64,000 nucleotides of DNA. Origin: Ceratobasidium sp. AG-K. Taxonomy: Eukaryota; Basidiomycota; Agaricomycetes; Cantharellales; Ceratobasidiaceae. This document shows positions 1 to 11,545 of this stretch, in pieces. How positions within the stretch are numbered: position 1 is the first letter of the stretch; each line of letters starts with the position of its first letter. Position numbers and translations under genes: made by a program. A model generated the notes under the pieces. It saw nothing but the letters and a program-made list of their open reading frames with translations. It made no database searches and was not told the origin of the DNA. The stretch is from the NCBI GenBank assembly GCA_037039685.1, contig JAWNGF010000006.1, forward strand, positions 372,001 through 436,000. Reading direction: 5' to 3'.

Positions 1-433
1 TGAGACAAGCCACAACAGAGAGTGGATGGCACTAAGACCTAAGAGACCTCTTGAATTGCACCACACTTAAGTGGATGTAGACTCTTAAGGGTAGGGGTGG
101 TTCAAAGTGTCACTCAAAGGGGATGTTTGACGAGACAAAACAAGCTGGGGTTACCAGGCTTGTTGGTCCTCTATATATATTCAAAAAGCAACCAAGTCAT
201 ACAAGACGCAGCCACAACAAGTCATACATACAAGCCAGTCAGGAGTGTCCAAGTGAGTCATGCTGCACAGGCAGTCATGACTCATACAAAAGCACAGCCA
301 CGTTACACAGTGTAACAGAAACAACCACAAGAAGGTGGCAACGCGGCAAACAGAAACACGACACGAGGCAAGAGGCAAAGAACAAGCGGACAAGACAACA
401 GACAAGTCCAATGGAGGGAGCTGGCTCACGACA
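1..433 (-). mobile_element. Partial LTR of a Gypsy element, reverse orientation
   Basis: The reverse complement matches the 455-bp LTR at 6167-6621 and 21180-21634 over most of its length, including the TATA-like run and the terminal CTGGCTCACGACA at 421-433. The window edge removes roughly the last 25 bp. It is more diverged than the two LTRs of the resident element, so it comes from an older insertion. To the right (434 onward) I see no convincing polypurine tract or coding sequence, so this is either a solo LTR or the 5' LTR of a minus-strand element running out of the window. Confidence 0.85.
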
Positions 434-1268
434 ACCCAAGCCCCTTTCCATAGAAGGATCGAGAATGTGCAAGGCAAATCTCAAAGTGGGCTAAGGTATC
501 TTGACAGGGACAATTTCATGCACACGGAGTGTGATCCAATTGGCCATGGAAACAACGCAAATGTTGATTATATCGGTATTCCGCAACTTTGGTCAGGCCA
601 CCAGTTGTCATTATGGGGCCAACAATTTGGTTCTATCTTCTAGCAATATAACTTGGTGGATGCCCACATACATCATGCGGATTGGGGCTTAAGCAAGTTG
701 CAAGACTAGTTGGCGTCCCTTGCCTTCATGCAACTCTTTCCAGAGTTTCTGTGGATTATGAAACCAAGTGCTATAGCTCACTAATGTAAGTTTCCAGAAG
801 TTCAATTTATCACGGTTGTGGCTCACCTCTCGAATGCACTCCCCAGATCACGTGTTGCTATTCTTCTAAGTGTCAGTGTAATTATGATCCATGCTGGATC
901 AACTTGGCCTGGATGTGTGCTGATTCCTAGACAAGCCACATTGCTGACAATCATCCTATCATAACTCAACTCTTGGCCCAGGCATTGAGATAAGCAATTG
1001 CCACACCGTAACACTGGACTAAGAAGCATAGGTGAATAAATTATTTTGAACCAAGAAATCTTCATTTAGATACTGACACCAAGCTCGGCCTTTGGTTCAT
1101 CATTTGAGAATAAAGATGTTCTGTCAAACTCGCCTCACGACTAACAAGTTTCTCCTTTTGCCTCTTTTGCCATGCATGCCCGCTCCGGAGAAGCTCCTGC
1201 TTGTGGGGAGGCACTAGCAAACCAGTGAGAACACTTGGCCTGGTATCTATTGAGCATTTTATCCTGCC
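434..1268. other. Intergenic, nothing recognised
   Basis: Short open frames occur on both strands but none has homology I recognise or plausible splice structure. The right end serves as upstream region of the GH3 gene. Confidence 0.5.
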
Positions 1269-1276
1269 TTTATAAG
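1269..1276 (+). promoter_or_regulatory. TATA-like box before the GH3 gene
   Basis: TTTATAAG lies about 70 nt upstream of the ATG at 1343, the same spacing class as the boxes before other genes in this window. Confidence 0.45.
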
Positions 1277-1342
1277 AAGCCACTGGGATTGAACAAATGC
1301 TTGCCATTCACTGGCTCTTTTCTTTTCTTCCACCTGCCCACT

Positions 1343-4300
1343 ATGAAGATGGTAGTTTGGTCCGGTTTTTTGCTTGTTGCATCAGCGCCCGTGGCATTGG
1401 TGCAAGGTGGCACATCTAAATCCACATTATACTCCTTTAGCACAACTTGCACTACGACTCACACCACTACCAAGACTTTGACATCTACATCTGTTCCATC
1501 TGGTTGCCCTCTTTACAAAGACCCTAATGCACCTATCAAGGCTTGCATCAAGGATTTGATTCCTTGTATGACCATTGAAGAAAAAGTCACACAAATTATT
1601 CAAGGAGATATTAGTGGGTGGATGAACATGTCTGACCCCAAGGACAACACTCTCACATTTGTACTACTGTGCCATAATTTTCCATGACTGACACGCTGCT
1701 ATTAGTCACAATGCAACTGGACTTGTAGAAATGATGAAGTACAAGGCAGGCTCTATTTGGGGTAGGTTCCATGCAATATGCCAGATATTTCACTAACATA
1801 CTCGGAAGCAGGTTATTGCACCCCCTATGAGAAATATGTGTTAGTGACGACCTCTCTTTAGCTGTTTTTTTTTCTATATTCACTAGCCCTCTAGGTACGC
1901 CTTCAATGTTGGCCAAAAATACTTGATGGAAAACACAACACTTGGGACTCCGGCTATGTTCCAGTCTGAAGGCATGTATTATTGTTGGCTATCAGAGCTT
2001 TCCATCAAACTTGGCACCTACAGGCCTCCACAGTTTTACTACCAATGGGACAATCTTCCCCTCGCCAGTTTCAATGGCTTGTTCTTTCAATACAGACTTA
2101 GTTTGAAGGGTTGCAGCCGCTGTCTCAAATGAAGCTGAACCTTTGGGTATCACGCATATATTTGCCCCTGTAGTTGATCTTGCTCAGGAGTTGCGTTGGG
2201 GCTGTGTTGAGGAAACTTTTGGCAAAGATCATTTTCTGTGAGTTACCGGGCGTATTAGCATTCAACAAGAAAATATACTAAATTAATTTACAGGAACAGC
2301 GAAATGGGTCTTACTTTTGTTGAAGGCCTTCAGAGTGGTAAATGTCGCAACGCCTCCAGTACCACTATTGCCCGGATGGCTGCCACCTGCAAGCACTTTG
2401 CAGCATTTGGATCCCCCCAAGGCGGTCTGTTAGTAGCATACAATAGCTCACAACGAGTGGATTAATCAACTTGCCTCATAGAAATCTTGTGCAAGTCTCT
2501 GGTGGCAAGTGCAAGCTCCGCTCAACCTACCTTCGACCCTTCAACCATGCATGCATGAATGCACTCTCAATTATGACTGCCTACTCAAGCTATGATGGTG
2601 TCCCTGCCATTACCAACGATCACTTGCTCATACAAATTCTCTGTCACAAGTGGGGATACAAGTACTGGGCAACCTCTGATGCTGGCGCAGTTGACCTCCC
2701 AAGGACGCTTCACAGCACATGTGACACTCATGAGTGCTGCGCCAAGCAATCCCTGGAGAACGGCCTTCAAGGCGAAACGGGTGGAGGTTCTTACACTTAC
2801 CTCACGCTTCCTGGTGTGTATTGTCGCCCTGCCAACTGTAATACTTGCTCATTATTATCTCAGATCAAATCCGTGCGGGAAAAGTCTCTGAAGCCGCTTT
2901 GGATGAAACAGTCAGTTATATCCTGAGGACCAAGTTTTCCATGGGTCTCTTCAAAAGCCCTTACCTGTACGCCGACTATGACAAACATCTTTGAACCAAC
3001 GAAACCCTCACCGTCCTGTGCGAGATCAAACGCAAGTCAATTGTGTTACTCGAGAATCACAATAATACTTTGCCTTTGAGCAAGACCGGAATTAGGTCAG
3101 TTGCTCTAATTGGTCCTTCCGCCAGACAAGTGATTGTGAGTCCTGTGTAGTTCTTGGCGTGTGTGTTTATCAATATTTCTTGTTTATTTCAGATGGGCGA
3201 CTATGTATTCTATGGCGCTAAAGATTACGGAGTCTCACATAAGCTAAAGCTTACATCACAATTGTTATCAAAACTGAGTTCTATCTCCAGCGCTCAATGG
3301 GTTTAGGCGGGTTCTTCCCAGTACGGACGTACAAATCAACTATGCTGAAGGTTGCAAACTGTGGTCCGCATCCAAGGAGGGCTTCCCGGAAGCAGTTGCC
3401 GCTGCCCAGAAATCCGACGTTGCGGTTGTCGCCATTGGTACCTGGTCTTTGGACCAAGATTTGCTCTGGCAGGGCGTCAGTACATTGTCTTGGTGAAAAT
3501 TGGATTGAAATTAACACATCCAATCCGGGTCAACTCTACAACCGGGGAACACATCAACGTTTCAGACCTCGGATTGGTTGGCGCCCAGCTCAATTTGATC
3601 AGGGCTATCAAAGCTACTGGCAAGAAGGTTATTGTTGTATATGTATCTGGGAAACCCGTTGCCGAGACATGGGTATACAGGAGTAAGCAATGATTCATCA
3701 TCCACATCCTGTGTTGGCCCTGACAGCGCGATAGATGCAGATGCAATCATATCCCAGTTCTATGGCGGCAAGCTGGTAAGCACACACTGCAATCAATAAG
3801 AAACTTTCTAAATATGCACCTTCCGTTTCTAGCAAGGAGTTGCTTTGGCAGAAGTCATTTTTGGGGACTACAACCCATCTGGTACGTTGACAGAATCACT
3901 ACTGGGTTGGATTTAAATTAAACATTTATAAAATTTCCAGGCAAAACCTCTGTTTCATGGCCTTGCAGTGTCAGTACCACACCAGCATTCTATGATTACC
4001 TCGAAGGTTCTTGCCCCATTGACAATTCAACTGGGCCAGGCCACATAAAGGATGATGGTACTCTTGTTTTTGGTCACGAGGTACCTATCTTTGATTCCAC
4101 TGGAGGGTTCATGAATGCGTATCTGATTGCTTATTGTATAGTACACTCTCGATTTGCCCATGCCATTCTGGAGCTTTGGGCATGGCCTCTTGTACACCAC
4201 CTTCCAGTACTCTGGACTCAAGCTTAACAAGTCAGTTCTCAGTGCAAATGATACCCTTGTGGTCACCATCAATGTGGAAAATACAGGAGCACAGGCAGGA

Positions 4301-4585
4301 AAAGAGGTTGTTCAGGTGGGTCTCTCTTACCCTACGTAAATTTTGTGATTTATGACTGAAGTTGCCTGGCTAGGTATACTTAACCAATGTAGTCAGCTCA
4401 GTTGTCATGCCCGTCCAGTCTCTGCAGGGCTTCGCCAAGGTCGATCTCCAATCCGGCCAGTCTAAGTCCGTGTCTGTGTCCATCCCGGTCCAAACCCTTG
4501 CTGTATGGACACTCAATAACAAATTCATTGTCGAGCCTGGTAGGTTCACTGTACAGATTGGGTCGAGCCAGACCGTCTACATCTG
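1343..4585 (+). pseudogene. GH3 family beta-glucosidase, decayed, intron-containing
   Basis: The start at 1343 gives a secretory signal peptide (hydrophobic core WSGFLLVASAPVALV) followed by a Thr/Ser-rich stretch. Glycoside hydrolase family 3 blocks follow in order in changing frames: the MENTTLGTPAMFQSEG region (1926-1975), RWG.VEETFGKD (about 2190-2230), the catalytic nucleophile region WATSDAGAV with Asp at 2678-2680, SIVLLENHNNTLPLSK (about 3038-3080), the second GH3 domain, and a C-terminal fibronectin-III-like domain ending VYI-stop at 4583. Short GT..AG introns separate many blocks. Damage includes in-frame TGA at 2104-2106 and 2992-2994, frameshifts near 1680 and 2000, and Arg-to-Cys changes from CGY to TGY (RWGR to RWGC). 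An intact enzyme would be a secreted cellobiose/aryl-glucoside hydrolase. Family is sure; loss of function is strongly supported but rests on hand reading. Confidence 0.82.
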
Positions 4586-5718
4586 AAAACCTGTAAATAC
4601 CTAGACAGGGATATATATCACTGGCTAGCATATATAGGTCCCCTAGCTGAAATGGAAAGGTCCTGTGTTTATAGCCCTATGTAGCACCAACTGTGGTGAG
4701 CTGAGTGTATCTGGTGTCACATACCCCAAGCTAGTGTGCTACAATGGCTATCTTGTGCTAGATTGCTGCTAGCTAGTGCTATATGATGCTAGCTGGTGCT
4801 AGCTGGTGCTAGCTGGTGCTAGCTGGTGCTAGGTACTGCTCTCGTCTGGGGGGACAAATATGGTAATGGACAGAACAATTTTGGACATGACTAAGCACTG
4901 ACTAAGCAGTGGCTGTGCCAATTTGCCAAATGAAATATGTTTCAGATGCTTAGTCACATTGGCAATTTTGATCATACTTTTGAACCAGCCATGGGTTCTC
5001 TGTCCCCTGTGCACCAGTGTGGCTAAATGCTACAAAATACCCCCAGGTGAGTCAAGGGGGTGATGCAGGGGGGTGGGGAACAGGGGTAATGGAGCAGTCC
5101 AAGGGGTCAAAGGGACTTGATCTCAAAGTCATGTGGAGCACTCTCAGATTGGCTAAATCATTTTCCAGCTGAGGAATTTCCAATTATGCTAAATTTGGTC
5201 AACAGATGCTCCTGATCTTTTTGATTACAGATCAACCACTCAAACCTTATTTGGACCAGAAATGATTGCAAAAAAGGCGAAATACTTTCCCACAGCCGAG
5301 TTTTTTTGATGAAACATTACCTAATATGGACTAATCTGATGCAACAATCAATTAGAATCCAGATTGATGTGCTTGATGTTCAACACCATTTCCCCTTGTA
5401 GACTTGCATAGCCACTGCTTAGTCAGTGCTTAGTCATGTCCAAAATTGTTCTGTCCATTACCATATTTGTCCCCCCAGACCAGAGCAGTACCTAGCACCA
5501 GCTAGCACCAGCTAGCATCATATAGCACTAGCTAGCAGCAATCTAGCACAAGATAGCCATTATAGCACACTAGCTTGGGGTATGTGACACCAGATACACT
5601 CAGCTCACCACAGTTGGTGCTACATAGTGCTATAAACACAGGACCTTTCCATTTCAGCTAGGGGACCTATATATGCTAGCCAGTGATATATATCCCTATC
5701 TAGGTATTTACAGGTTCC
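4586..5718. mobile_element. Foldback-type element with ~320-bp terminal inverted arms
   Basis: The left arm (4586-4918) and the reverse complement of the right arm (5406-5718) align almost end to end, beginning AACCTGTAAATACCTAGA. They differ mainly by two extra copies of a 10-mer in the left arm (333 versus 313 bp). The unpaired centre (4919-5405) has no convincing ORF. It sits directly after the GH3 stop codon. Just beyond the right arm, 5719-5754 reads QMYVNGTITVQ-stop, which resembles the normal end of GH3 proteins, so the insertion probably split the last codons. I could not define a clean target-site duplication. Confidence 0.8.
4791..4830. repeat. Four tandem copies of AGCTGGTGCT in the left foldback arm
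   Basis: Four exact 10-bp units follow one another. The matching place in the right arm (about 5492-5512) has two, which accounts for the 20-bp difference in arm length. Confidence 0.9.
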
Positions 5719-5754
5719 CAGATGTACGTCAACGGCACCATTACTGTACAGTAG
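5719..5754 (+). pseudogene. Probable displaced C-terminal codons of the GH3 gene
   Basis: Eleven codons QMYVNGTITVQ and a TAG follow the right foldback arm. Fungal GH3 beta-glucosidases often end in a similar NGT-containing strand, so this is read as the original gene end. The stretch is short, so this is inference. Confidence 0.45.
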
Positions 5755-6166
5755 CGCACGACTTGGAGGGGACTGCATCTAAGTGTATTCTAATTAAATG
5801 TGCTTCTAACAAAATTATTCAACACTGAAATTTGTTGATGAGCCTGAGAAAATGCCCGAAGCGACAGGTAGAGCTGACCCCTGGATTAGCAAAGTGCCCG
5901 TGATTAGCATCTTAGCTAGCGTGCTGGTATCGGATCGGTACTTGGATAAGTTAAATTTGATCAACATAGATTGAGCAATCATTCATTCAGACCAAGCTCG
6001 CTCCTGACGGCTACCACCTGCTACATCGTGTGGTCCCAGGCCGACTTCACCATTGCACGACATAATCCAGTGCACTGCCTAAAGTTGGCCTGCACACTTG
6101 TCTTCTTACAACCACTGCAATCCAATCGGAGGTAGAAGGAATCTGGATACATGACTGCCTGCTATC
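5755..6166. other. Intergenic, with target site CTATC at 6162-6166
   Basis: No gene seen. The last five bases CTATC are the left copy of the target-site duplication of the Gypsy element; the right copy is 21635-21639. Confidence 0.7.
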
Positions 6167-6621
6167 TGTCGTGAGCCAGCTCACTCCATCGGACTCACCT
6201 ATTGTCTCGCCCGCCTGTCTCCTTCTGTGTGTTGTGTTCCTGTTTCTGTTTGCTGCGTTGCCACCTTCTTGTGGTTATTCTGTTACATTGTGTAACGCGG
6301 CTGTGCTTTGTACGAGTCATGTCTGTTCATACAGCATGACTCACATGGACACTCCTGACTGGCTGTTGTGTATGACTTGTGTGGCTGCGCCTTGTATGAC
6401 TCAGCCACTTTCTGAATATATATAGAGGACCAACAAGCCTGGTAACCCCAGCTTGTTTTGTCTCGTCAAACATCCCCTTCGAGTGACACTTTGAACCACC
6501 CCTACCCTCAAGAGCCTACAGACACTTAAGTGTGTTGCGGTTCAAGAGGTCACTTAGGTCTTAGTGCCGTCCACTCTCCATCGCGGCTTCCCTCATAGCC
6601 ACCAAGAAGAAGCCTACGACA
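6167..6621 (+). repeat. 5' LTR of outer Gypsy element
   Basis: It is 455 bp and pairs with 21180-21634. A TATATATA run (about 6417-6424) is a likely promoter. Open frames inside it are not genes. Confidence 0.93.
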
Positions 6622-6643
6622 TTACAAAACAAGCTTAACAATT

Positions 6644-9600
6644 ACGTCCATACAGGAGGATGCGGGGTCACGCCTCCCAACACCACTCTCAACAAGGAGA
6701 GGACCAAGTAGGGCTTCAAGACCTACAAGCTCCCTCAATGAGCAAGATATCGCACAAGCACGGGCTGGAGGACCAGCAAGGTCTCGCCCACAAAGCCAAG
6801 CCTCTATGCCTGGAACGTTCAATGCTGAGAATGTTTCAGTTGTACAGGAAGAACCTACCTTGGTTACTAGGGAACCAGGGGATATTACCGACGACCCCAC
6901 ACCAGTCACAATTTGAATCCCAATCTCTAACGCAACTCCAGGTCCATCACGTCCACTATGGCCCATGGGACCCAGAAGACAGTTTTTTTCCCGTCAACCT
7001 GAAGCTCATGGGGGCGTATCCCTTGTCCCTATCAGACCCCCTCCCACGCCGCACATTCCCCATGCTCCTCAAGTGCCCTCGATCACAGGAACTATCACCA
7101 ATGCTGGTCCAATCCAAGTAGGCTCTCAAGCCGTGACACCAGTTAACCCAGCACCGCCAGATGTACCACAAGGGTACTCCCAGCAACCAACAGCAACTGA
7201 AGGCCAAGACGTCCCTAGGATTCCCAGCTCAAGTTCTAGCTCTAGCAGTAGAACCGTGATTAGTAATCTTGACGACCTCGACGATCTTCACCTTGGAAGA
7301 CACAACGCACTCTTAAGGATTATTGATGGAATGAGGATAACGATCAACAGAAGACTCAATGGGTTAGAACAATCCACTCAGGTGTTGGCTAACAACCAAC
7401 AAATTTTCAACAATTCCCTCAACAACCTACAAGGGACCCTGACAGATATCCTCACCACCGCGCGAAACAGTGAACATAACAGCTTCCTGGTTGGACAAGA
7501 TGTAATCCGCCTAAGGAACAAAGTCACAAACACACAAGGACTAGTAAACAATGTACAGGAAGATCTTAACACCACGAGGCAGGCACAGTTAGCCTGGAAC
7601 AAAGCAGTCACCCAAAGTCTAGAAGGACTAAGGGGAGACGGAAGGATTGCAATCAGACAAATTAACACCATGCAAGAAGCAATCAACAACATGCACGAAC
7701 AGATGGACGAAGCATCCCTACATGCAGTATCACCTCCCCACCCTGAGGCTGAATCTACCAGACTCGACAAATTGGAACAAAGGCTACGTCAGCTTTCTGA
7801 AAACCCTGACAACAGAAGAGAAACCAGGCGTCCAAAAGTAACTAGACCAGAGGCTTTCGATGGGAAGAAAGGAGAAGGAGCAGAAATGTTCATCACCCAA
7901 ATGGAGAGCTACTTCGTCAGGTTGGGCGACCAATACAGTTCAGGATAGAGATGGCACATGGGCCAACCACACGGATCCGTACCCGGGGCCATGGATCCGT
8001 GCACCCTGACCCCTGGGGTGGACCGTCCCATGGCCTGTGGCCCCGGGACACGGGTCCTGGTGAGACCCATGCTGGCCCGCGGATCCTGCGGGCCCACGGA
8101 TCCGGGGGACCATGATGAGATAAAATGTCACCACAAATAGACCTGGAGTATACAGAAAAATGCGCATAATTCAGAGCTTTCCAAGCATATGAACAATTCT
8201 CATGTCAAAATTTATTTCAGTAGCTTGAACAAGGAAATACTCTTAAAAAAATAATCATAGCCATTCGCAACTGAGCTTACAGCACAAACCAATGTGATCC
8301 AGCTCAACCCAGTACCAGGATCATGTTGCCAGCATCAGAAACCCCCAAAAACGTATCCTAGAATGTTTATATCAAGCATAATTATGCTGGTACAGCAGCA
8401 GAGACTTGCTCCTGCATGATTATACCTGAGAATGCTGCCCAGGAAAGTCATCATGTTTGAAACTAACCAGAAACGGCCTGTGAGTAGCTTATAAAATGCG
8501 TAAAATTCAGGCAGTTCTGGCTATATGGGTCAAGGTACCTAAAATATGAATACCCATCGCGTAAACTCGGAATTAGTGGTCCAAAAATAATCAAAGGCAT
8601 GCGCAGCACACTTGGACTGCCATTCACCCTCTTCTAGGGCTCTGATCAGGCTGAAAATTGGCACTCAGACGCTTACATACCCTCTCTATCTGATTACATC
8701 AAGGGGAACAGCTTTCTACGGTGGTATTCACTAGTGCAAGTGGCGCTTCTCAGGGGTAAACCCGTGTTTCAGGTGTATTTCCGCTCCAGCGCATTAATAG
8801 GCCACTTCCCAGTATTGATATTAAAATCTCACTAGTAAACCTACTTTTTGCGCACAATTAGAGATCTTAAACAGCCGGAATAGTTTCGATTTGGATGAAA
8901 TAGCTCCTAAGTGGTGACAGTCAGATCAGCTTTGTGTATTTCTTAAATATCTCCCTCAAATAATTTTTCTGCAGGGTGTGAGTGGTATCGCTAGAAAGCT
9001 GCTTTCAATCTCTATCTAATAGTACTATTTAAATGCTGTTGTGGTGGGACTTCTGGTCAAGGTTCAAGGATTCGCGGACCGGGGACCCGTGGACCAGTGG
9101 AACCGTGGTCCCTTGTGGTGACGGATCCGTGCACGGTCCCGGGTAATTTTTGGGCTGCTCAGACCGTCTTGTGGCCCGTGTGCCACGGGTAATCACGGGT
9201 TTTCCACGGGTACCCCTAGGATCCGTGCAATGTAAGACCCGGATTGCCATCTCTAGTTCAGGACAAGAACGAATTAGGGAAGCATTAGCAAATTTTAAAT
9301 CAGACAACAGATCTGCTACACATTGGGCGCAGGTGTTGCTACAATCTATGAACAACGGAGTTCCAGACCCAAACCTAAGGTCATGGGAAACGTTCAAAAC
9401 ACACTTCATGGAGCAATTCAGCGACCCTAACAAGAAAGCCAAGGCAGAAGCTGATATCTGAAAAAGCAAACAAGTCAACTCAGTAGCAAACTACGCGACA
9501 GAATTCCGCTTTCACATGGTGGATGTGAATTGGGGGGAAGAAGCCCTTATCAACCAATTCAAAGAAGGACTCAAGCCGGAAATCAAAACAGAATTGGCAC

Positions 9601-9944
9601 GATTTGAACTCTCCCTTATCAACGAGGATGGAACTGAGAGGCACCTTAACCTTAACCAATGGATCACTCTTGCAATCTCCATCGACCAGAAGTTGCAGCA
9701 GATCAAGGCATCCACTGGAAAGAAAACACCCCAAGCAACCACCACAGGGCAAGCCTCTACAAAACGGCTTCCAGACGAAGTATACAAAGCAAGAATAGCA
9801 TCAAACCAATGTCTGAAGTGTGGTCAAGAAGGTCAGCGTTCGCTCAAATGCTTGTCCAAGGAGTGGTTAACAACTGAGTGCAGCATAAAGGGAAGAGAAG
9901 CTACAATCATAGAAGATCTGGGAAAAGAAGGGGTCTCCCTCTAA
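6644..9944 (+). pseudogene. gag of outer Gypsy element, interrupted by a hAT-like insert
   Basis: One frame runs from about 6644 (no in-frame ATG; the first usable one is 6965) through a proline-rich N-terminus, a Gln/Asn-rich helical region (7300-7700) and the retrotransposon gag core (9264-9700). It ends with a zinc-knuckle-like motif CLKCGQEGQRSLKC (about 9811-9852) in which the usual His is Gln. The frame has TGA at 6914-6916 and 9459-9461. The hAT-like insert splits it at 7946-9255, and the frame resumes exactly after one copy of the 8-bp duplication. Pol begins in the -1 frame, overlapping the end of gag around 9878-9944, so Gag-Pol was probably made by frameshifting. Confidence 0.8.
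7946..9255. mobile_element. Non-autonomous hAT-like DNA transposon, 1310 bp
   Basis: The ends are perfect 11-bp inverted repeats TAGAGATGGCA / TGCCATCTCTA, flanked by the 8-bp duplication GTTCAGGA (7938-7945 and 9256-9263). An 8-bp duplication and TAGRGNTGGCA-like ends are hallmarks of the hAT superfamily. Both subterminal regions are GC-rich and repeat GGATCC(G)TG-like motifs (about 7972-8105 and 9119-9235), as expected for transposase binding sites. There is no transposase ORF; the interior is AT-richer and non-coding. It would depend on a transposase elsewhere. Confidence 0.9.
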
Positions 9945-11122
9945 CTGTGTGTGGAGAGACCAAAGAACCGGCAATGGAAACAATGTACTTTAGAGCAACA
10001 AACGAATCAACCATTGTTTACACAAGCATCGCCAGAATCACAGAACCAGTCCCTACTCTCATTGACTCAGGAGCTTCTAAGAACTTTATGGACATCTCTT
10101 GGGCCCGCTCCAACAACATTCCTCTGATTGAGCTTCCCTCCCCACAAAAAGTAATTGGCATCCAGGGAAAAGAACTCTCTCACCAAATACGCTTCAAAGC
10201 TAAGCTTGTACTGGACGTAGAAGGAAAAACCTTCAAACAAATTTTTTTCGCTATGCCTACTGGAGAAACCAAGCTCATTTTAGGACTTGAGTGGTTGGAA
10301 GAAGCAAACCCCAATATTGACTGGAAAACAAAGCACATATCATGGCGACCAGCACCCATACAGGCAAGAACAGCCTCAATAGATGACCTACCAGAAGAAT
10401 TCAAGGAATTTGCCGATGTATTCAGTGAGGAAAAGTTCAAGAGAATTCCGGATCATTGCCCATACGACTGCGCCATCGACTTCAAGGAAGGGGCAGAACT
10501 TCCAAAACCGGCCAGACCTATCCCGCTCTCACCGGCCAAATCAATTGCACTAAGGGAATACCTGGATGAAGAAATCGCCACTGGGAAAATTTGGCCTAGC
10601 AAATCCCCCATTGCATCACCTTGCTTCTTTGTCAAAAAACCTATCAATCCAAGAAATCCTGAAGCAGTACAACAATTACGACTTGTCCAAGACCTCAGAG
10701 GAGTGAACGCCATTACAAAGGACGACAGGTTTCCAATGCCTCTAATGGAAGATCTTCTGGATAAAATCAAGGACGCAAAAATTTTCTCCGAGATTGATCT
10801 GCGCATGGGTTTCAACAATATCAGAATCAGGGAAGGGGACGAATGGAAAATGGCTTTCAGAACCAAGGAAGGCCTTTTCAAATACATTGTCATGCCCTTT
10901 GGGCTGAAAAACGCACCGGCCATATTCCAAAGATACATGAACCACATCTTCCATGACCTTATTGACATATGTGTCATAGTATACATTGACGACATCCTAG
11001 TCTTCTCTAAGAACAGAAGCCAACATACTATAGATGTCAGGAAGGTACTGAAGATCTTACTGGATGAAAACCTATTTGCAAAGCTCCCAAAATGCGAATT
11101 CTTTGTCACCAAACTTACATAT
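9878..11122 (+). CDS. pol: pol of outer Gypsy element, 5' part (protease and most of RT)
   Basis: The retropepsin active site reads LIDSGASKNFMD (about 10060-10093). RT motifs follow: SPIASPCFFVKK, the first catalytic Asp in EIDLRMGFNNIRI, MPFGLKNAPAIFQ, and YIDDILVFS (about 10981-11010). All catalytic aspartates visible here are intact. The frame is broken at 11122 by the nested Gypsy element and resumes at 18071. The AUG usually listed at the start is not certain because entry is probably by frameshift from gag. Confidence 0.9.
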
Positions 11123-11535
11123 TGTCCCGACTTGGGTCAATTAGGTATATAAAGGTTAAGGGGTTCGACTTAGACAAGTCTTAGAACCCAAGGAGTAGTG
11201 ATAGTTAGGGGATTTGATTGAGCAAGTCCTAGTGGAGAGGAGGTCAAGCCTTGTCGTTAACTGGCTTGACCTCTGGGTTTATATACATGAGGGATCAATG
11301 CCACGTCACCATCTATCAGTGTGGGAAAGCCAAGTACAACCGATGATAAGCAAGATAAGAGATATGACTCAACATTCTGGAAGTTCCGGAAGCATCACCA
11401 ATATCAAATGAAAAGACAAATACATCACATGATACAAGTTAAGCGCCAGAGGACATTTGTACCAAAAAAGGAAAGTATTCGGAAAAAAGGATATAAAATC
11501 AGAATAAAATGTCTGAGCTTAGTCAGCTCATGACA
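11123..11535 (-). repeat. 3' LTR of nested Gypsy element
   Basis: It is 413 bp and pairs with 17653-18065. The adjacent polypurine tract on the minus strand marks it as the downstream LTR. Confidence 0.93.
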
Positions 11536-11545
11536 TTACCCCCTC

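Noticed and set aside
123..494. Open frames across the left end on both strands
   Set aside because: They lie in the reverse LTR copy; the same DNA in the other LTRs is regulatory and untranslated.
6171..6425. 84-residue hydrophobic frame, repeated at 21184-21438
   Set aside because: Identical position in both LTRs; a by-product of LTR sequence.
7946..9255. Reading the hAT-like insert as an intron of gag
   Set aside because: It has perfect terminal inverted repeats and an 8-bp target duplication, and lacks GT..AG borders.
10453..11112. 219-residue minus-strand frame inside outer pol
   Set aside because: Shadow of the RT gene; the plus strand carries all RT motifs.
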